Made by a program: the position numbers and the translations under genes. Positions 6,873 to 16,227 of a DNA stretch of 64,000 nt are shown here, piece after piece; within the stretch, counting starts at the first letter, position 1; each line of letters begins with the position of its first letter. The notes beneath the pieces were generated by a model, which was given only the letters and a program-made list of their open reading frames with translations, had not been told where the DNA came from and ran no database searches. This DNA is from CAZYFH01 sp965249175 (GTDB taxonomy: Bacteria; Acidobacteriota; Vicinamibacteria; Vicinamibacterales; UBA8438), in the NCBI GenBank assembly GCA_965249175.1, contig OZ252227.1, positions 4,464,001-4,528,000 on the forward strand, in the 5' to 3' direction.

Positions 6873-9863
6873 CTAGAACGCCTGGCCGATGCTGATGTGG
6901 AGCGCGGTGAGCGGTTCCCGGGTCGCCGACGCGTCGCTGTTCTGGTCACTGCCGAAGACATACCGCTCGCCGAGCTTGAACCCGAGGTCGACCGCTATTG
7001 GCCCGATCGGGGAGGCGTAGCGCACCCCGAACCCGGCACCGCCCCGGATGCGGGCGAGGCTCACGTGCTGCACCCGATCATAAACGTTCCCGGCGTCGAG
7101 AAAGGTCACCAGACCGAACGCGCCAGTGAGGCGGAACCGGAGCTCGCTGTTGAGCAGGATCATCGCGTTCCCTCCCTGTGGGAACCCGTCGTGATCGATC
7201 GTGCCGCCCGTGCGCCCCACCGGGTCGCCGAGACGGTCGAGGGCAAACCCCCGGACTGTCCTATCGCCCCCCGCGAAGAAGCGCTCGCTAATCGGCAACG
7301 CTGGATCTGTCAGCGCCACGACGATGCTCGGCGGCGGCCCGGGGCGCCCTGGGGTTTCCGGCATCACGACGAACGACCGGGGGAACCCCCAGGCCATTCC
7401 GATGCGCGCGGCGGCTGCCACGACGACACGACGGGTTCCCGGCAGGGCGCGGTACACCGACCCCGACGCAGCGGTCTTGCCAAACCCGACTGCCGACCCA
7501 ATGGCGCGCGCCGCGATCTCGGTATCGAGCGCGACGAGCGAGCCGCGCGTCGGTTCGAACGGGTCGTCCGTCGTGTCACGCACGTGACTCGCCGAGAACG
7601 ACGACAGGCGCACGTTGGGAAACAAGCGGTCGACGATGTCTGCGTCCTCCCGATTGAGCTCCTTGTTGGAGGTGTCGTTGCTCCCGAGCCGGTACGCCAA
7701 GGTGTTACGGGCCACGGGGGAGACCTGGCGGCTCAACTGCGCGGTGATACCGCGACTGAACAAGTCGAAGCCTGGACGGATCGCCTGCTCGACGTAGCCC
7801 TGGAAGAGCACATCCCATCCCAGGCCAAACGACCGGGGCTCCCGATACGTACCAAGGACCCGGTATTCGTTGAACCCAAACGCCGTCGTGCCATCCGCCC
7901 GCAGCAGGTCGGCAGGGTCGTTCTTCCGACGGACGCTGACCCGCGTGAACAGGTCGATCGAACGGTTCCGGCCGAAGAGATTCCGCCGGCCGATCTCGAA
8001 AAACCCGCGCGGGGCGAACTCGATCCGCTCGACGGCCTGACTGCCCGCCAGGTCGGTCTCGCGGCGCAACCGCTGCGAGACTTCGAGCCCTCCACCATAC
8101 GCGAGGCGTGTCGCAGGCGCCTCTTCGACCTCGACGATCACATCACGCCGGTCGTCCCGGCCATGGCTGAATTCGCGGATATCGAGGTTGCGGAACATGC
8201 CCAGTGCGTTGAGACGGCGCTGCGTCTCGGCGAGGTCGTCGAGCCCAAGCGGGGCGCCCTCGGTGAGGGTCAGCTCGCCCCGAATCGTCTCGGTGTTCAC
8301 CTGCCGATTGCCCACGACGAGGATGTGATCGACGAGTACTTGTGGCCCTTCGCGCACGCGAAAGACGAGGTCGACTTCCCGCAGGTCATCCTCGAAATGC
8401 GGCTCGACGGCCACCGTCGCCAGCTCGTACCCCTCGTTGAGATAGAGCTCCAGGACGGCGTTACGGTCGCCGTCGATCTCGGGACCGTCATACGGCGCAC
8501 CCACCGTGGCGCCGATGGCGGCGACGAGCAGGTCCGAGGCCCAGGCGTCGCCGCCGTCGAACGCGATCGAGCGAATCGTCGTCCGCACGCCCTCCGTGAT
8601 CTCCAGCTCGCAGGCCACCGCCACTGGCCCCACGTCGCCACCGGTCGTGATTTCGTCGCATGCGGGCGAAACCCGGGCCGTGGCGTAGCCGAGGCGGTTG
8701 TAGTGCTGGATCACCGCGGCCAGTCCAGCATCGAGGTCGGCCAGGACCAACGGATCGCCGGCAGCGAGGTTCACCAGCGGCGCGAGCACCGCGTCGTCAA
8801 CGCTCTCGTTCCCGCTGATGACGACGTTGGCGACCTGATAGAGGATGCCGCGGTCGACCGTGAAGACGATGGAGAGATCGGTCCCCGTCGTCGACCGTTC
8901 GTGCGTCACGGCGGCATCGCGGTAGCCCAGCCCACGCAAGTGCGCAACGATGTCCCGACCTGCGTCCTCGAGCAGATCCTCGTCGACGCTGGCCTCGCGC
9001 TCGATGGGTACCAACTGCGCGACGTCGGCGCCCGGGACGTCGTCGCCCGCGAACGCGACCGACACGCGCCGTCCCGGCTGTATATCGAGGAGCACCGAGA
9101 CGGTATCGCCGTCGGCGCTGAACTCGGGGACGTGGCGCAGGCTGGCTTCGTAGAAGGCGCGCTGCCGAAGCTCGCGCTCGTAGTCCGCGAGCCGGCGATC
9201 GAACTCGACGCCGTCATAGGGCATGCCGGCCCTCAAACCGAGCCGCGCAAGAGTACGGGCGAAGCCGGAGGGCGAGGGAGGGATCCCGCGGATCCGGAAC
9301 ATGCCGACGGTGGCTCGGCGTCCGGCATCGATGTCGAGCCGGAGCACGCGCCGCGCCCGGGGGCCCTCCAACCGCGGGTCGACTCGAGCGGTGAGGAACC
9401 CACGCGCGCGGTAATAGTCGCGCACCCGCTCGACCACGGCATCGACCGTGTCGGCGTCAAACGCCGCACCCGGCGATCGAGCCACCGCTTGCTGCAGGTC
9501 GTCCGTGGACAGGCCAAGGTGACCGCTGAACTCCAGGCGGTCGATGACCTCCAGCGGCCGCAACTCGTAGCGGAGCGCGACCCCGCCCCGCAATGCGCTG
9601 GCGCCGACCCCGATGCCGCCGTATCCGCCAAGGCTATACAGATGCGTCAGGCTCTCCCGCACCTGGCGCATGGACAACGGTTCGCCGACGCGCGTCTCGA
9701 CCAGCTCGGCGACCGCAGCCGACGCGACGCGCACGCCGTCGCTCATGATCTGGACCTCGACGATGGGCTCGCCGAGAAACCGGTCGATGTCGCGCGGCGC
9801 GGCACGACCGGACGTCGCGACCAGGCTGGCGACGACGACGGCCGCCAGACTACCCCGGCGCAT
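6873..9863 (-). CDS. Omp85-family outer-membrane assembly protein (BamA/TamA-like)
   Basis: 996 aa. Starts at the ATG at 9863, whose A is shared with the TGA of the upstream tamB-like gene. A signal peptide (MRRGSLAAVVVASLVATSGR) is followed by a long run of POTRA-like repeats; several copies of a beta-alpha-alpha-beta pattern such as VANVVISGNESVDD and VDHILVVGNRQVNTETI are visible up to about residue 620. The C-terminal third is a 16-strand-type barrel with the L6 motif GGDRTVRGF and a final aromatic residue (HISIGQAF), the usual beta-signal. More POTRA repeats than the classical BamA five seem possible. Pairing with a TamB-like gene favours a TamA-type role, but BamA cannot be excluded. 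Confidence 0.88.
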   Translation of the reverse strand: MRRGSLAAVVVASLVATSGRAAPRDIDRFLGEPIVEVQIMSDGVRVASAAVAELVETRVGEPLSMRQVRESLTHLYSLGGYGGIGVGASALRGGVALRYELRPLEVIDRLEFSGHLGLSTDDLQQAVARSPGAAFDADTVDAVVERVRDYYRARGFLTARVDPRLEGPRARRVLRLDIDAGRRATVGMFRIRGIPPSPSGFARTLARLGLRAGMPYDGVEFDRRLADYERELRQRAFYEASLRHVPEFSADGDTVSVLLDIQPGRRVSVAFAGDDVPGADVAQLVPIEREASVDEDLLEDAGRDIVAHLRGLGYRDAAVTHERSTTGTDLSIVFTVDRGILYQVANVVISGNESVDDAVLAPLVNLAAGDPLVLADLDAGLAAVIQHYNRLGYATARVSPACDEITTGGDVGPVAVACELEITEGVRTTIRSIAFDGGDAWASDLLVAAIGATVGAPYDGPEIDGDRNAVLELYLNEGYELATVAVEPHFEDDLREVDLVFRVREGPQVLVDHILVVGNRQVNTETIRGELTLTEGAPLGLDDLAETQRRLNALGMFRNLDIREFSHGRDDRRDVIVEVEEAPATRLAYGGGLEVSQRLRRETDLAGSQAVERIEFAPRGFFEIGRRNLFGRNRSIDLFTRVSVRRKNDPADLLRADGTTAFGFNEYRVLGTYREPRSFGLGWDVLFQGYVEQAIRPGFDLFSRGITAQLSRQVSPVARNTLAYRLGSNDTSNKELNREDADIVDRLFPNVRLSSFSASHVRDTTDDPFEPTRGSLVALDTEIAARAIGSAVGFGKTAASGSVYRALPGTRRVVVAAAARIGMAWGFPRSFVVMPETPGRPGPPPSIVVALTDPALPISERFFAGGDRTVRGFALDRLGDPVGRTGGTIDHDGFPQGGNAMILLNSELRFRLTGAFGLVTFLDAGNVYDRVQHVSLARIRGGAGFGVRYASPIGPIAVDLGFKLGERYVFGSDQNSDASATREPLTALHISIGQAF

Positions 9864-12800
9864 CAGAACGCGTGACGAACCCGGAAGTCGAGCGCGTAGG
9901 TCCGGTCCTCGTTCTGCGAGAGCACCCACGACAGCCGGTCGCTGGCGTCGTATTCGAGGATCATGATCACGTCCTGATTGGCCCCGCTCAACGCCCGAGA
10001 GAACGTCACGTGCGCGCGGTCGGAAATCCGCTGCCCGATCAGCAGCCGCGCGGTTGGAATCAGCTGGGTCGACTGTTGGGCCGTCGGATCGTCGAGTGAC
10101 GGGACGATCTCGAAGGAGTCGACGCCAAACGAACGTTCGACGACCCCCCCCACCCCGGTGGAGAACGGACTGGTCAGCAAGCGGGCGCCGGCTGCCTGCA
10201 GCAGCTCCTGTTGCGAGGCTTCCCGGGCTCGCAGCGTTCGGATTTCGGCTTGCTGTGGGTCGCGTACGTCGCCGAGCAACAACCCGATGATCTCGAACTG
10301 CTGGAGCGGCGGATCCGACGACAGCTCCGGTGACGCCAGTCGATCCATCGTCCCGGTGAGCCCGACTGTAATGCGATACGTCTGCCCGGGCACGCGTCGG
10401 TCGGTCTCGACTTCGACGTCGAAGAACGGCTCCGTCTCGACCGGATTCGACAGGCTGATGCTTCCACGGGTGACGCGATACCGATTGCCCTCGAAGTAGA
10501 CCTGGCCCCGCTCGATGTCGGCGTTGCCGAGGAGCACGGGCCGATCGTATGTGCCCCGCACCGTCAGCTCGGCGCTGGCGACGACCTCTGTATTGGTGTC
10601 GCTGATGCGCAGAGTCGAGGGCGCACGGACGCTCAGGTCGAGTCGCAACGGCAGCGTCGGTTCGATCGGCGCGACCGGCGCTTGCTCAGACTGGAAGCTG
10701 ATCAGGCTCGTGTCTAGATCGAGCAACTCGAGCAGGACGGCGTCACGCACGTTCACCGTCCCGCCCAGCGTCGGCTCTTCGACCGACCCTCGCAACGACA
10801 ACTCGGCATCGACCGTCGAACGGATGCCCTCAGGGTAGCGCAACGCCATCTGTGTGCCGCGCGCAGTGATGGCGAGGTCGCCGAGCGCGAAGTCCTGCAC
10901 GGCGAGACGCCCGCCGAATTCGACCGGCCCGCCGCCGAACGACGCGGTCAGATCGTCGAAGACGACGCCGCCGGGCTCGAAGACCACCCGCCCGTCGATG
11001 GCGTCGAGGGAATGGGGCAACGAGAAGTGGCGGAGGCGTCCGCCGGTAATGCGAGCCTCTCCAGTCAGCACGGGATCCTGCAACGACCCGGAGATCCGAG
11101 CCGTGAGCTGCGTGCTCCCGGTACTACGGAGGTCGGGGAAGATCTCTTGCAAGATGCCGAGGCTCGCGCCACCCTCCGCTTCGAGTGACAGCTCCCCATC
11201 GTCGAGGTCGATCTCTCCCCGTAGCTCGAGCTGCGCGCCTTCGCCTTGGAGCCGCATCTGGTCGAGCCGGACCAGGTTGCCGTCGAGCGACAGCATCACC
11301 GGGCCATCGTTGCCGACGACATAGTCATAGAGCGCGAGGTCGAGCTGCTCGATGGTCGCGTCCACCGCCAACCGCGCGGCGTCACCTAGGGGGCCCTCGA
11401 CCGCTAGCGTCCCGCTGGCGACCACGGAGGTCGCCTCGGGTAGATCTGGCCGCACCGCACGAATGAACGGATCGAGTGTGGTGTTGCTGACGCGGAACCT
11501 CAGCTCGGCGTCGGCATCGGTCGTCAGCGCAATACGCCCTGATCCAGACACCGCAAGGTTCGGCGAGGCGCCCTCGACCTCGAGCTGGAGGACGTCGTTG
11601 TCGACGTTGAGTCGGCCGGTCAGCTGGCCCACCGCGGCGCCGCCAATCGTCAGATCGCTCATCGTGCCGCGCACGTCGTACCGAGGCTCGTCGAACGCCC
11701 CCGCCCCGGTCACCGTGAACCGTAGAGCGCCTGACAGCGGTGTGCCAGGCCGTTTGGCGACCTGGACCATCGCAAGGTCGAGATCGCGGCCGTCGGCATT
11801 GACCGAGTAGGTGCCGTCCCACCGGATGAACATCGCACCGGTCACCTGGCCATCACCCTTGCGCACATCCAAACCATCGAGACGGACCCCGTTCCCCTCA
11901 AAGCGGAGCCCTGCCCGCGCCGAGTCGAACGGTTCCCCGTAGGCCACGCCGGGCCCGAGGGCGAGCGTCCCATACCCATGCGGACGACCGTAGGCCCCGA
12001 ACAGGTGGATGTCACCGTCGAGCGGACCGTCGATCGTGTATCCCTCGAGATCAAACGCGTCGCGCACATGCTGCGCCGGCATCCCGACGAGGCCGAATCG
12101 CGCGTTGATCTCCTCGCCGGCGGTCTGCGGCTGGCCCAGTGCGAACCGCCCGTCGACCTGAAGCCCGGCGACCCCGTCATGAAACACGCCGTCCGCGACG
12201 TCGAGATATCCGTCTTCGAAGACGATGTCGCCCTCCCCGTGGCCCCAGTCAACATTCCAGGCCCGGACGTCGTCGCCATCGAAGCGAGCCTCGATTCGCG
12301 GCGAGAGGAACGCGCCACGCATCACGCCGTCCATCGCGCCGTGGCCACCCAGCACAATGTCGCCCGTCGAGCGTCCGAAGGCGGTCATGATCGACGCCAT
12401 CAGGCGGTCGCTTTCCTGCCAGTCCGCGCTCACCACGCGGAACGGCATGTGCGAGTCCCGCCCCCACGCCGTCCGTCCTTCGAACTCGATCGCCGTCAGC
12501 GGCGTGGCCGCCCAACTCGGCAGAAGGTCGACCCCGTCAGATCCGAACGCGTAGGTGAACTCCCCACCCAGCGGGAACCGCCACGGTGCGGACGCCGGAT
12601 CGAAAGCGCCCACCGCATACCGCCACCCGTTGCCACCGGCCGACGGACGCGTCCCCCGCGGCAGCAACGATGTACCCTCGGGCGGCGTGAGGGAGAGCTC
12701 GCCATCACCGCTCAGATCGGCGAACCCGCCCAGCGGCCAAAGCAGCAACGTGCGCCCGGCCGCGGTCCCCTGCGGCCGCGCGCCCGCGATCTCGAGCGCG

Positions 12801-14095
12801 GCAAGCAGGTCGTCGAGCGCCACCCCTCGATAGCGCGTATCGAGCGTGGCGAAGCCAGGCGTCTCCGCCCCCAGCGGTTGCATGGCATAGGTGAGATCGA
12901 GATCGCCGCCGTAGAAGCCAGAGCGGTACCGGGGCACCTCGAAGCGGTCTCGTGTCCAGATGAGATCGCCGTCCAGGGTCGGGAAGTCGAGCCCCTGCAG
13001 CTGCGCATTCCCGCTCGTGAACGTGCCGGTCGTCTCGCGTCCACCATCGAAGACGTGATGCGTGCCCGTAAACGCGGCCTCGCCGGCCAGCGTGAAGTCG
13101 TCGTCCGCAAAGAAGATGTCCTTCATCGTCGGGAGATCGATTGACGACCCGACGATGTGGAAGGTGCCCTCCGGCCAACCGAGCAGGTCGGCGTGACCGG
13201 TCAGCCGCGCGTCGAAGCCGTCCATCTGGATGTCGATTCGAGTCAGGTCGACGAGACCACCGTCGAGCTGGTAGGTCACCTGCATGTCGGTCGTCATCGG
13301 CTCGAAGTCGCCGATCTGCACGGTGCCGTCGCTCAACGAGACCTGACCGCCGTAGCCACTCGCCTTGGCCACCGACAGGTCGATGTTGCGCGCTACCACG
13401 CTCCAGGGCGCGCCATGGTCGTCGTAGATGAACTCCCCGTCGTGCGCGCGCAGGTATTGCACGGTCGTCACGAAGCGGCGTGCCGACTCTTCCACGGCGT
13501 CGGCCGAAGATTCCGCCGGCAGCGGGTCGGGCGCGGGCGCTCCATCCCCGTCGGCATCATCGTCGTCGTCTTCGTTGTCGTCGCCTCCGGCGAAGCGCGG
13601 AAAGGTGTGGCGTCCGCCCGCGAAGGACTCGACCAGCATGCGCCATCCCTGCATATCGACCGAGTCGACCAGGAACTCGCCCCGCAACAACGGGAGCCAG
13701 GCGGTGGAGATGACGATTCGCTCGCCGCGAAAGAACGGACGATCGTCGGGCGACAGCCCTTCGATGACGAGGTCCTCGATGACGAAGCGGCCCGGCAACA
13801 GGTGCATGCCGAACCGGCCGATGTGGACCGGGCGATCGATATAGTCCGCGAACGCGCCCTCTGCTCGAGCGCGCAGGGCGGGCCCCAGATCGATGGTCAC
13901 CCCCGACACAACGACGGCCGCAGTGACGGCGACGAGCCCGATCACGCTCCAGCGGCTATACCGGCCCAGACGCACCCACGCACGGCGCCACCACGGCGGC
14001 CCGCCCGGCGCGTGGTCGACGGCCACGTCCGGCTCCCCCACCGGGTCGACCTCGGGCGTCGCCGGGTTCGGTTCGTGCGCTTCCTCGTCTGACAT
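9863..14095 (-). CDS. TamB-like translocation/assembly module protein (DUF490/AsmA-like)
   Basis: 1410 aa from the ATG at 14095; an in-frame ATG at 14143 would overlap the preceding carrier-protein gene. The N-terminus is cytoplasmic and acidic, then a single membrane anchor (WSVIGLVAVTAAVVVSGVTI, about residues 50-70) precedes a very long beta-rich periplasmic region with repeated short strands typical of AsmA/TamB bridge proteins. A C-terminal DUF490-type domain ends in LDFRVRHAF. An acidic insert DDNEDDDDDADGDGAP lies near residue 180. Such proteins move lipids or outer-membrane proteins across the periplasm. Translationally coupled to the Omp85 gene (TGATG). Confidence 0.88.
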   Translation of the reverse strand: MSDEEAHEPNPATPEVDPVGEPDVAVDHAPGGPPWWRRAWVRLGRYSRWSVIGLVAVTAAVVVSGVTIDLGPALRARAEGAFADYIDRPVHIGRFGMHLLPGRFVIEDLVIEGLSPDDRPFFRGERIVISTAWLPLLRGEFLVDSVDMQGWRMLVESFAGGRHTFPRFAGGDDNEDDDDDADGDGAPAPDPLPAESSADAVEESARRFVTTVQYLRAHDGEFIYDDHGAPWSVVARNIDLSVAKASGYGGQVSLSDGTVQIGDFEPMTTDMQVTYQLDGGLVDLTRIDIQMDGFDARLTGHADLLGWPEGTFHIVGSSIDLPTMKDIFFADDDFTLAGEAAFTGTHHVFDGGRETTGTFTSGNAQLQGLDFPTLDGDLIWTRDRFEVPRYRSGFYGGDLDLTYAMQPLGAETPGFATLDTRYRGVALDDLLAALEIAGARPQGTAAGRTLLLWPLGGFADLSGDGELSLTPPEGTSLLPRGTRPSAGGNGWRYAVGAFDPASAPWRFPLGGEFTYAFGSDGVDLLPSWAATPLTAIEFEGRTAWGRDSHMPFRVVSADWQESDRLMASIMTAFGRSTGDIVLGGHGAMDGVMRGAFLSPRIEARFDGDDVRAWNVDWGHGEGDIVFEDGYLDVADGVFHDGVAGLQVDGRFALGQPQTAGEEINARFGLVGMPAQHVRDAFDLEGYTIDGPLDGDIHLFGAYGRPHGYGTLALGPGVAYGEPFDSARAGLRFEGNGVRLDGLDVRKGDGQVTGAMFIRWDGTYSVNADGRDLDLAMVQVAKRPGTPLSGALRFTVTGAGAFDEPRYDVRGTMSDLTIGGAAVGQLTGRLNVDNDVLQLEVEGASPNLAVSGSGRIALTTDADAELRFRVSNTTLDPFIRAVRPDLPEATSVVASGTLAVEGPLGDAARLAVDATIEQLDLALYDYVVGNDGPVMLSLDGNLVRLDQMRLQGEGAQLELRGEIDLDDGELSLEAEGGASLGILQEIFPDLRSTGSTQLTARISGSLQDPVLTGEARITGGRLRHFSLPHSLDAIDGRVVFEPGGVVFDDLTASFGGGPVEFGGRLAVQDFALGDLAITARGTQMALRYPEGIRSTVDAELSLRGSVEEPTLGGTVNVRDAVLLELLDLDTSLISFQSEQAPVAPIEPTLPLRLDLSVRAPSTLRISDTNTEVVASAELTVRGTYDRPVLLGNADIERGQVYFEGNRYRVTRGSISLSNPVETEPFFDVEVETDRRVPGQTYRITVGLTGTMDRLASPELSSDPPLQQFEIIGLLLGDVRDPQQAEIRTLRAREASQQELLQAAGARLLTSPFSTGVGGVVERSFGVDSFEIVPSLDDPTAQQSTQLIPTARLLIGQRISDRAHVTFSRALSGANQDVIMILEYDASDRLSWVLSQNEDRTYALDFRVRHAF

Positions 14096-14099
14096 GGCG

Positions 14100-14630
14100 C
14101 TACTCGACAATGGCCAAGAGACGACCGGCCTCGACGGAGGCACCCTCGGTCACGGCCAGCTCCTTCACGGTCCCCGCGCGCGTGGCGCCCAGCTCGTTCT
14201 CCATTTTCATGGCCTCGACAACGACTATCGGCTGGCGGGCCTCGACCTGTGCCCCGGGCTCGACGAGCACGCGGACCACTTTGCCCGGCATCGGCGCCAG
14301 GATGCGTTCCTCGCCATCGCTCGCGCTACCGCCGCCCCGCTCGAACCTCGCCGGTCCTCCGTTGACGACGGCGCGAAACACCGACCCCGCCACGTGAACG
14401 AACAGCTCGCCCCCGGCAGGGGTCGCTACACACCGCGCCTGATGACTGGCGGCCCGGTCGTCGAGTCGCACCAGCGAGAGCGTCACGCTCCCTGCGTCCC
14501 GCTCGACGACGCGCGCGTCGACCAGACGCGTCGTCCCGTCCCAACCCACCCGAAAACGCCCGGGTGACGACGGGACCCGGTCGACCGTCACGTCACGCGT
14601 CCGGCCGTCCAACTCGATCTCGACGTGCAT
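14100..14630 (-). CDS. biotin carboxyl carrier protein of an acyl-CoA carboxylase
   Basis: 176 aa. The C-terminal biotinyl/lipoyl domain has the biotin attachment motif EAMKME with Lys142, preceded by APMPGKVVRVLVEPGAQV. The N-terminal 90 residues form a small beta-rich segment seen in carriers that split off from acyl-CoA carboxylase alpha subunits. It sits 18 nt after the biotin carboxylase gene, which lacks its own biotin domain. The two together make the function of one PccA/MccA-type alpha subunit. Confidence 0.92.
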   Translation of the reverse strand: MHVEIELDGRTRDVTVDRVPSSPGRFRVGWDGTTRLVDARVVERDAGSVTLSLVRLDDRAASHQARCVATPAGGELFVHVAGSVFRAVVNGGPARFERGGGSASDGEERILAPMPGKVVRVLVEPGAQVEARQPIVVVEAMKMENELGATRAGTVKELAVTEGASVEAGRLLAIVE

Positions 14631-14648
14631 AGGTCCTAACAGTCCGCG

Positions 14649-16154
14649 CTAGCGAAGCCCCTCGAGCCGCGCGGCACGTCTCCACGCCTGTGGATCGGCC
14701 CTGGGATCGCGAGACGCGCCGACACCGAGCGCCGCGTGAATGGCCGCCGCCACGATCGCCGTCTCCTCGCCGTCCTCGGGCGCGTCGCCGAACGACCCGC
14801 CGTCGCGCGCGGCAAGCACCCGATCCAGCCACGTCGTGTCAAAGCCGCCGCCGACGAAGTCGTCGTGGCCGAGGAGCCATCGAAACATCGGTACCGTCGT
14901 CCGCACACCGCCGATCTCGTACTCGGACAACGCGCGCCGCATGCGCTCTATCGCGCGGCTACGGTCGCTGCCCCACGCAATGACCTTCGCCACCATGGCG
15001 TCGTAATACAGCGGCACCTCGAAACCAGCGTCGACGCCCGCGTCGACGCGGATACCGGGACCTGCCGGCGGCCGATGGACGGCAATCAGACCTGGGCACG
15101 GCATGAACCCGGCCTCTGGATCCTCGGCATAGACGCGGCACTCAATGGCGTGTCCGTCCGGTGTGAGCGCACGCTCCGGGTCGACCGTGAGCTGTTCCCC
15201 GCAGGCGACGCGGAGTTGCCAGCGCACCAGATCGACGCCGGTGACCATCTCCGTCACCGGATGCTCGACCTGCAGGCGTGTGTTCATCTCGAGAAAGTAG
15301 AAACGCCCGTCTGGGTCGAGCAGAAACTCGATCGTTCCTGCGTTCGTGTAGCCGACCGTCCTGGCGAGCGCTGCGGCGGCATCGGCCAGCGCGCGCCGCG
15401 TCGACGCGTCGACGGCGAGTGAGGGCGTCTCCTCGATCACCTTCTGATGACGGCGCTGGATGGAGCACTCGCGCTCTACGAAGGGTATGACCGTGCCATG
15501 CTCGTCGGCCAGCAGCTGGACCTCGATGTGCCGTCCGCGCTCAATGCAGCGCTCCAGGTAGACGTCGCCGTTGCCGAAGGCGGTGGTCGCCTCGGACCGC
15601 GCCCCGCGGACCGCGTGTGCAAGATCTCCTTCCGTGCGCACGAGGCGCATCCCCTTGCCGCCACCACCAGCCACCGCCTTGACGAACAGCGGATACCCGA
15701 TGCCGCGACCGGCGGTGACCAACGTCGCGTCCGTGGTCTCTCCCGGCAGCGCCGCCTTGGTGCCTGGCACGATCGGCACCCCGGCCTCGGCCGCGGCAGC
15801 CCGTGCGGCCGTCTTGCCGCCCATGAGCGCGATGACCTCGGCGGTCGGACCGATGAATTGCAAGCCGGCATCCACCGCCGCCCGCGCGAAATCCGCGTTT
15901 TCCGCCAGGAACCCGTACCCGGGATGGACGGCAGTTGCCCCGGTCCGCTCGGCGGCGGCAATCAGCTTGTCGACGCGGAGGTAGCTCGCCGCCGGCTCAT
16001 CCGCATCGAGCGGGACCGCCTCATCGGCGTAGCGCACGTGGGGCGCCAGCCGATCGCAGTCCGAGTAGACCGCGACCGTCGTGAGCCCCATCTCGCGGCA
16101 CGCACGCATGATACGAACCGCAATCTCGCCTCGGTTGGCGACGAGAACTTTCAC
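14649..16154 (-). CDS. accC: acetyl/propionyl-CoA carboxylase, biotin carboxylase subunit
   Basis: 501 aa, as expected for a stand-alone biotin carboxylase with an extra C-terminal stretch. It starts MKVLVANRGEIAVRIMRAC and shows HPGYGFLAEN, the glycine-rich ATP loop AGGGGKGMRLV, ERGRHIEVQLLAD, ECSIQRRHQKVIEE and the catalytic block FLEMNTRLQVEHPVTE. It carboxylates biotin on the carrier encoded next door, using ATP and bicarbonate. Genes on both sides encode the carrier and the carboxyltransferase. A propionyl-CoA-type role is favoured by that carboxyltransferase. Confidence 0.95.
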   Translation of the reverse strand: MKVLVANRGEIAVRIMRACREMGLTTVAVYSDCDRLAPHVRYADEAVPLDADEPAASYLRVDKLIAAAERTGATAVHPGYGFLAENADFARAAVDAGLQFIGPTAEVIALMGGKTAARAAAAEAGVPIVPGTKAALPGETTDATLVTAGRGIGYPLFVKAVAGGGGKGMRLVRTEGDLAHAVRGARSEATTAFGNGDVYLERCIERGRHIEVQLLADEHGTVIPFVERECSIQRRHQKVIEETPSLAVDASTRRALADAAAALARTVGYTNAGTIEFLLDPDGRFYFLEMNTRLQVEHPVTEMVTGVDLVRWQLRVACGEQLTVDPERALTPDGHAIECRVYAEDPEAGFMPCPGLIAVHRPPAGPGIRVDAGVDAGFEVPLYYDAMVAKVIAWGSDRSRAIERMRRALSEYEIGGVRTTVPMFRWLLGHDDFVGGGFDTTWLDRVLAARDGGSFGDAPEDGEETAIVAAAIHAALGVGASRDPRADPQAWRRAARLEGLR

Positions 16155-16202
16155 AGGAAGGTCGATACCTACTGGCCGGCGCCGCTGGCAACTACTTACC
16201 AG

Positions 16203-16227
16203 TGTAGCACTTGGAGGCTTCGCTACA
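16203..16227. repeat. short inverted repeat TGTAGC/GCTACA between pccB and accC
   Basis: Stem TGTAGC (16203-16208) and GCTACA (16222-16227) overlap the stop codon of the minus-strand carboxyltransferase gene. The outer GTAGC/GCTAC arms are the same as in the palindromic element at 45853-45901, so this may be a reduced relative of it. Confidence 0.35.

Noticed and set aside
6783..9875. 1030-aa open frame on the plus strand
   Set aside because: It is the antisense of the Omp85 gene; the composition is a shadow (Arg/His/Asp-rich, no domain) and the minus-strand protein is clearly recognisable.
11978..13144. 388-aa plus-strand open frame and others of similar kind across the window
   Set aside because: Shadow of the tamB-like gene caused by high GC; no start context and no family.
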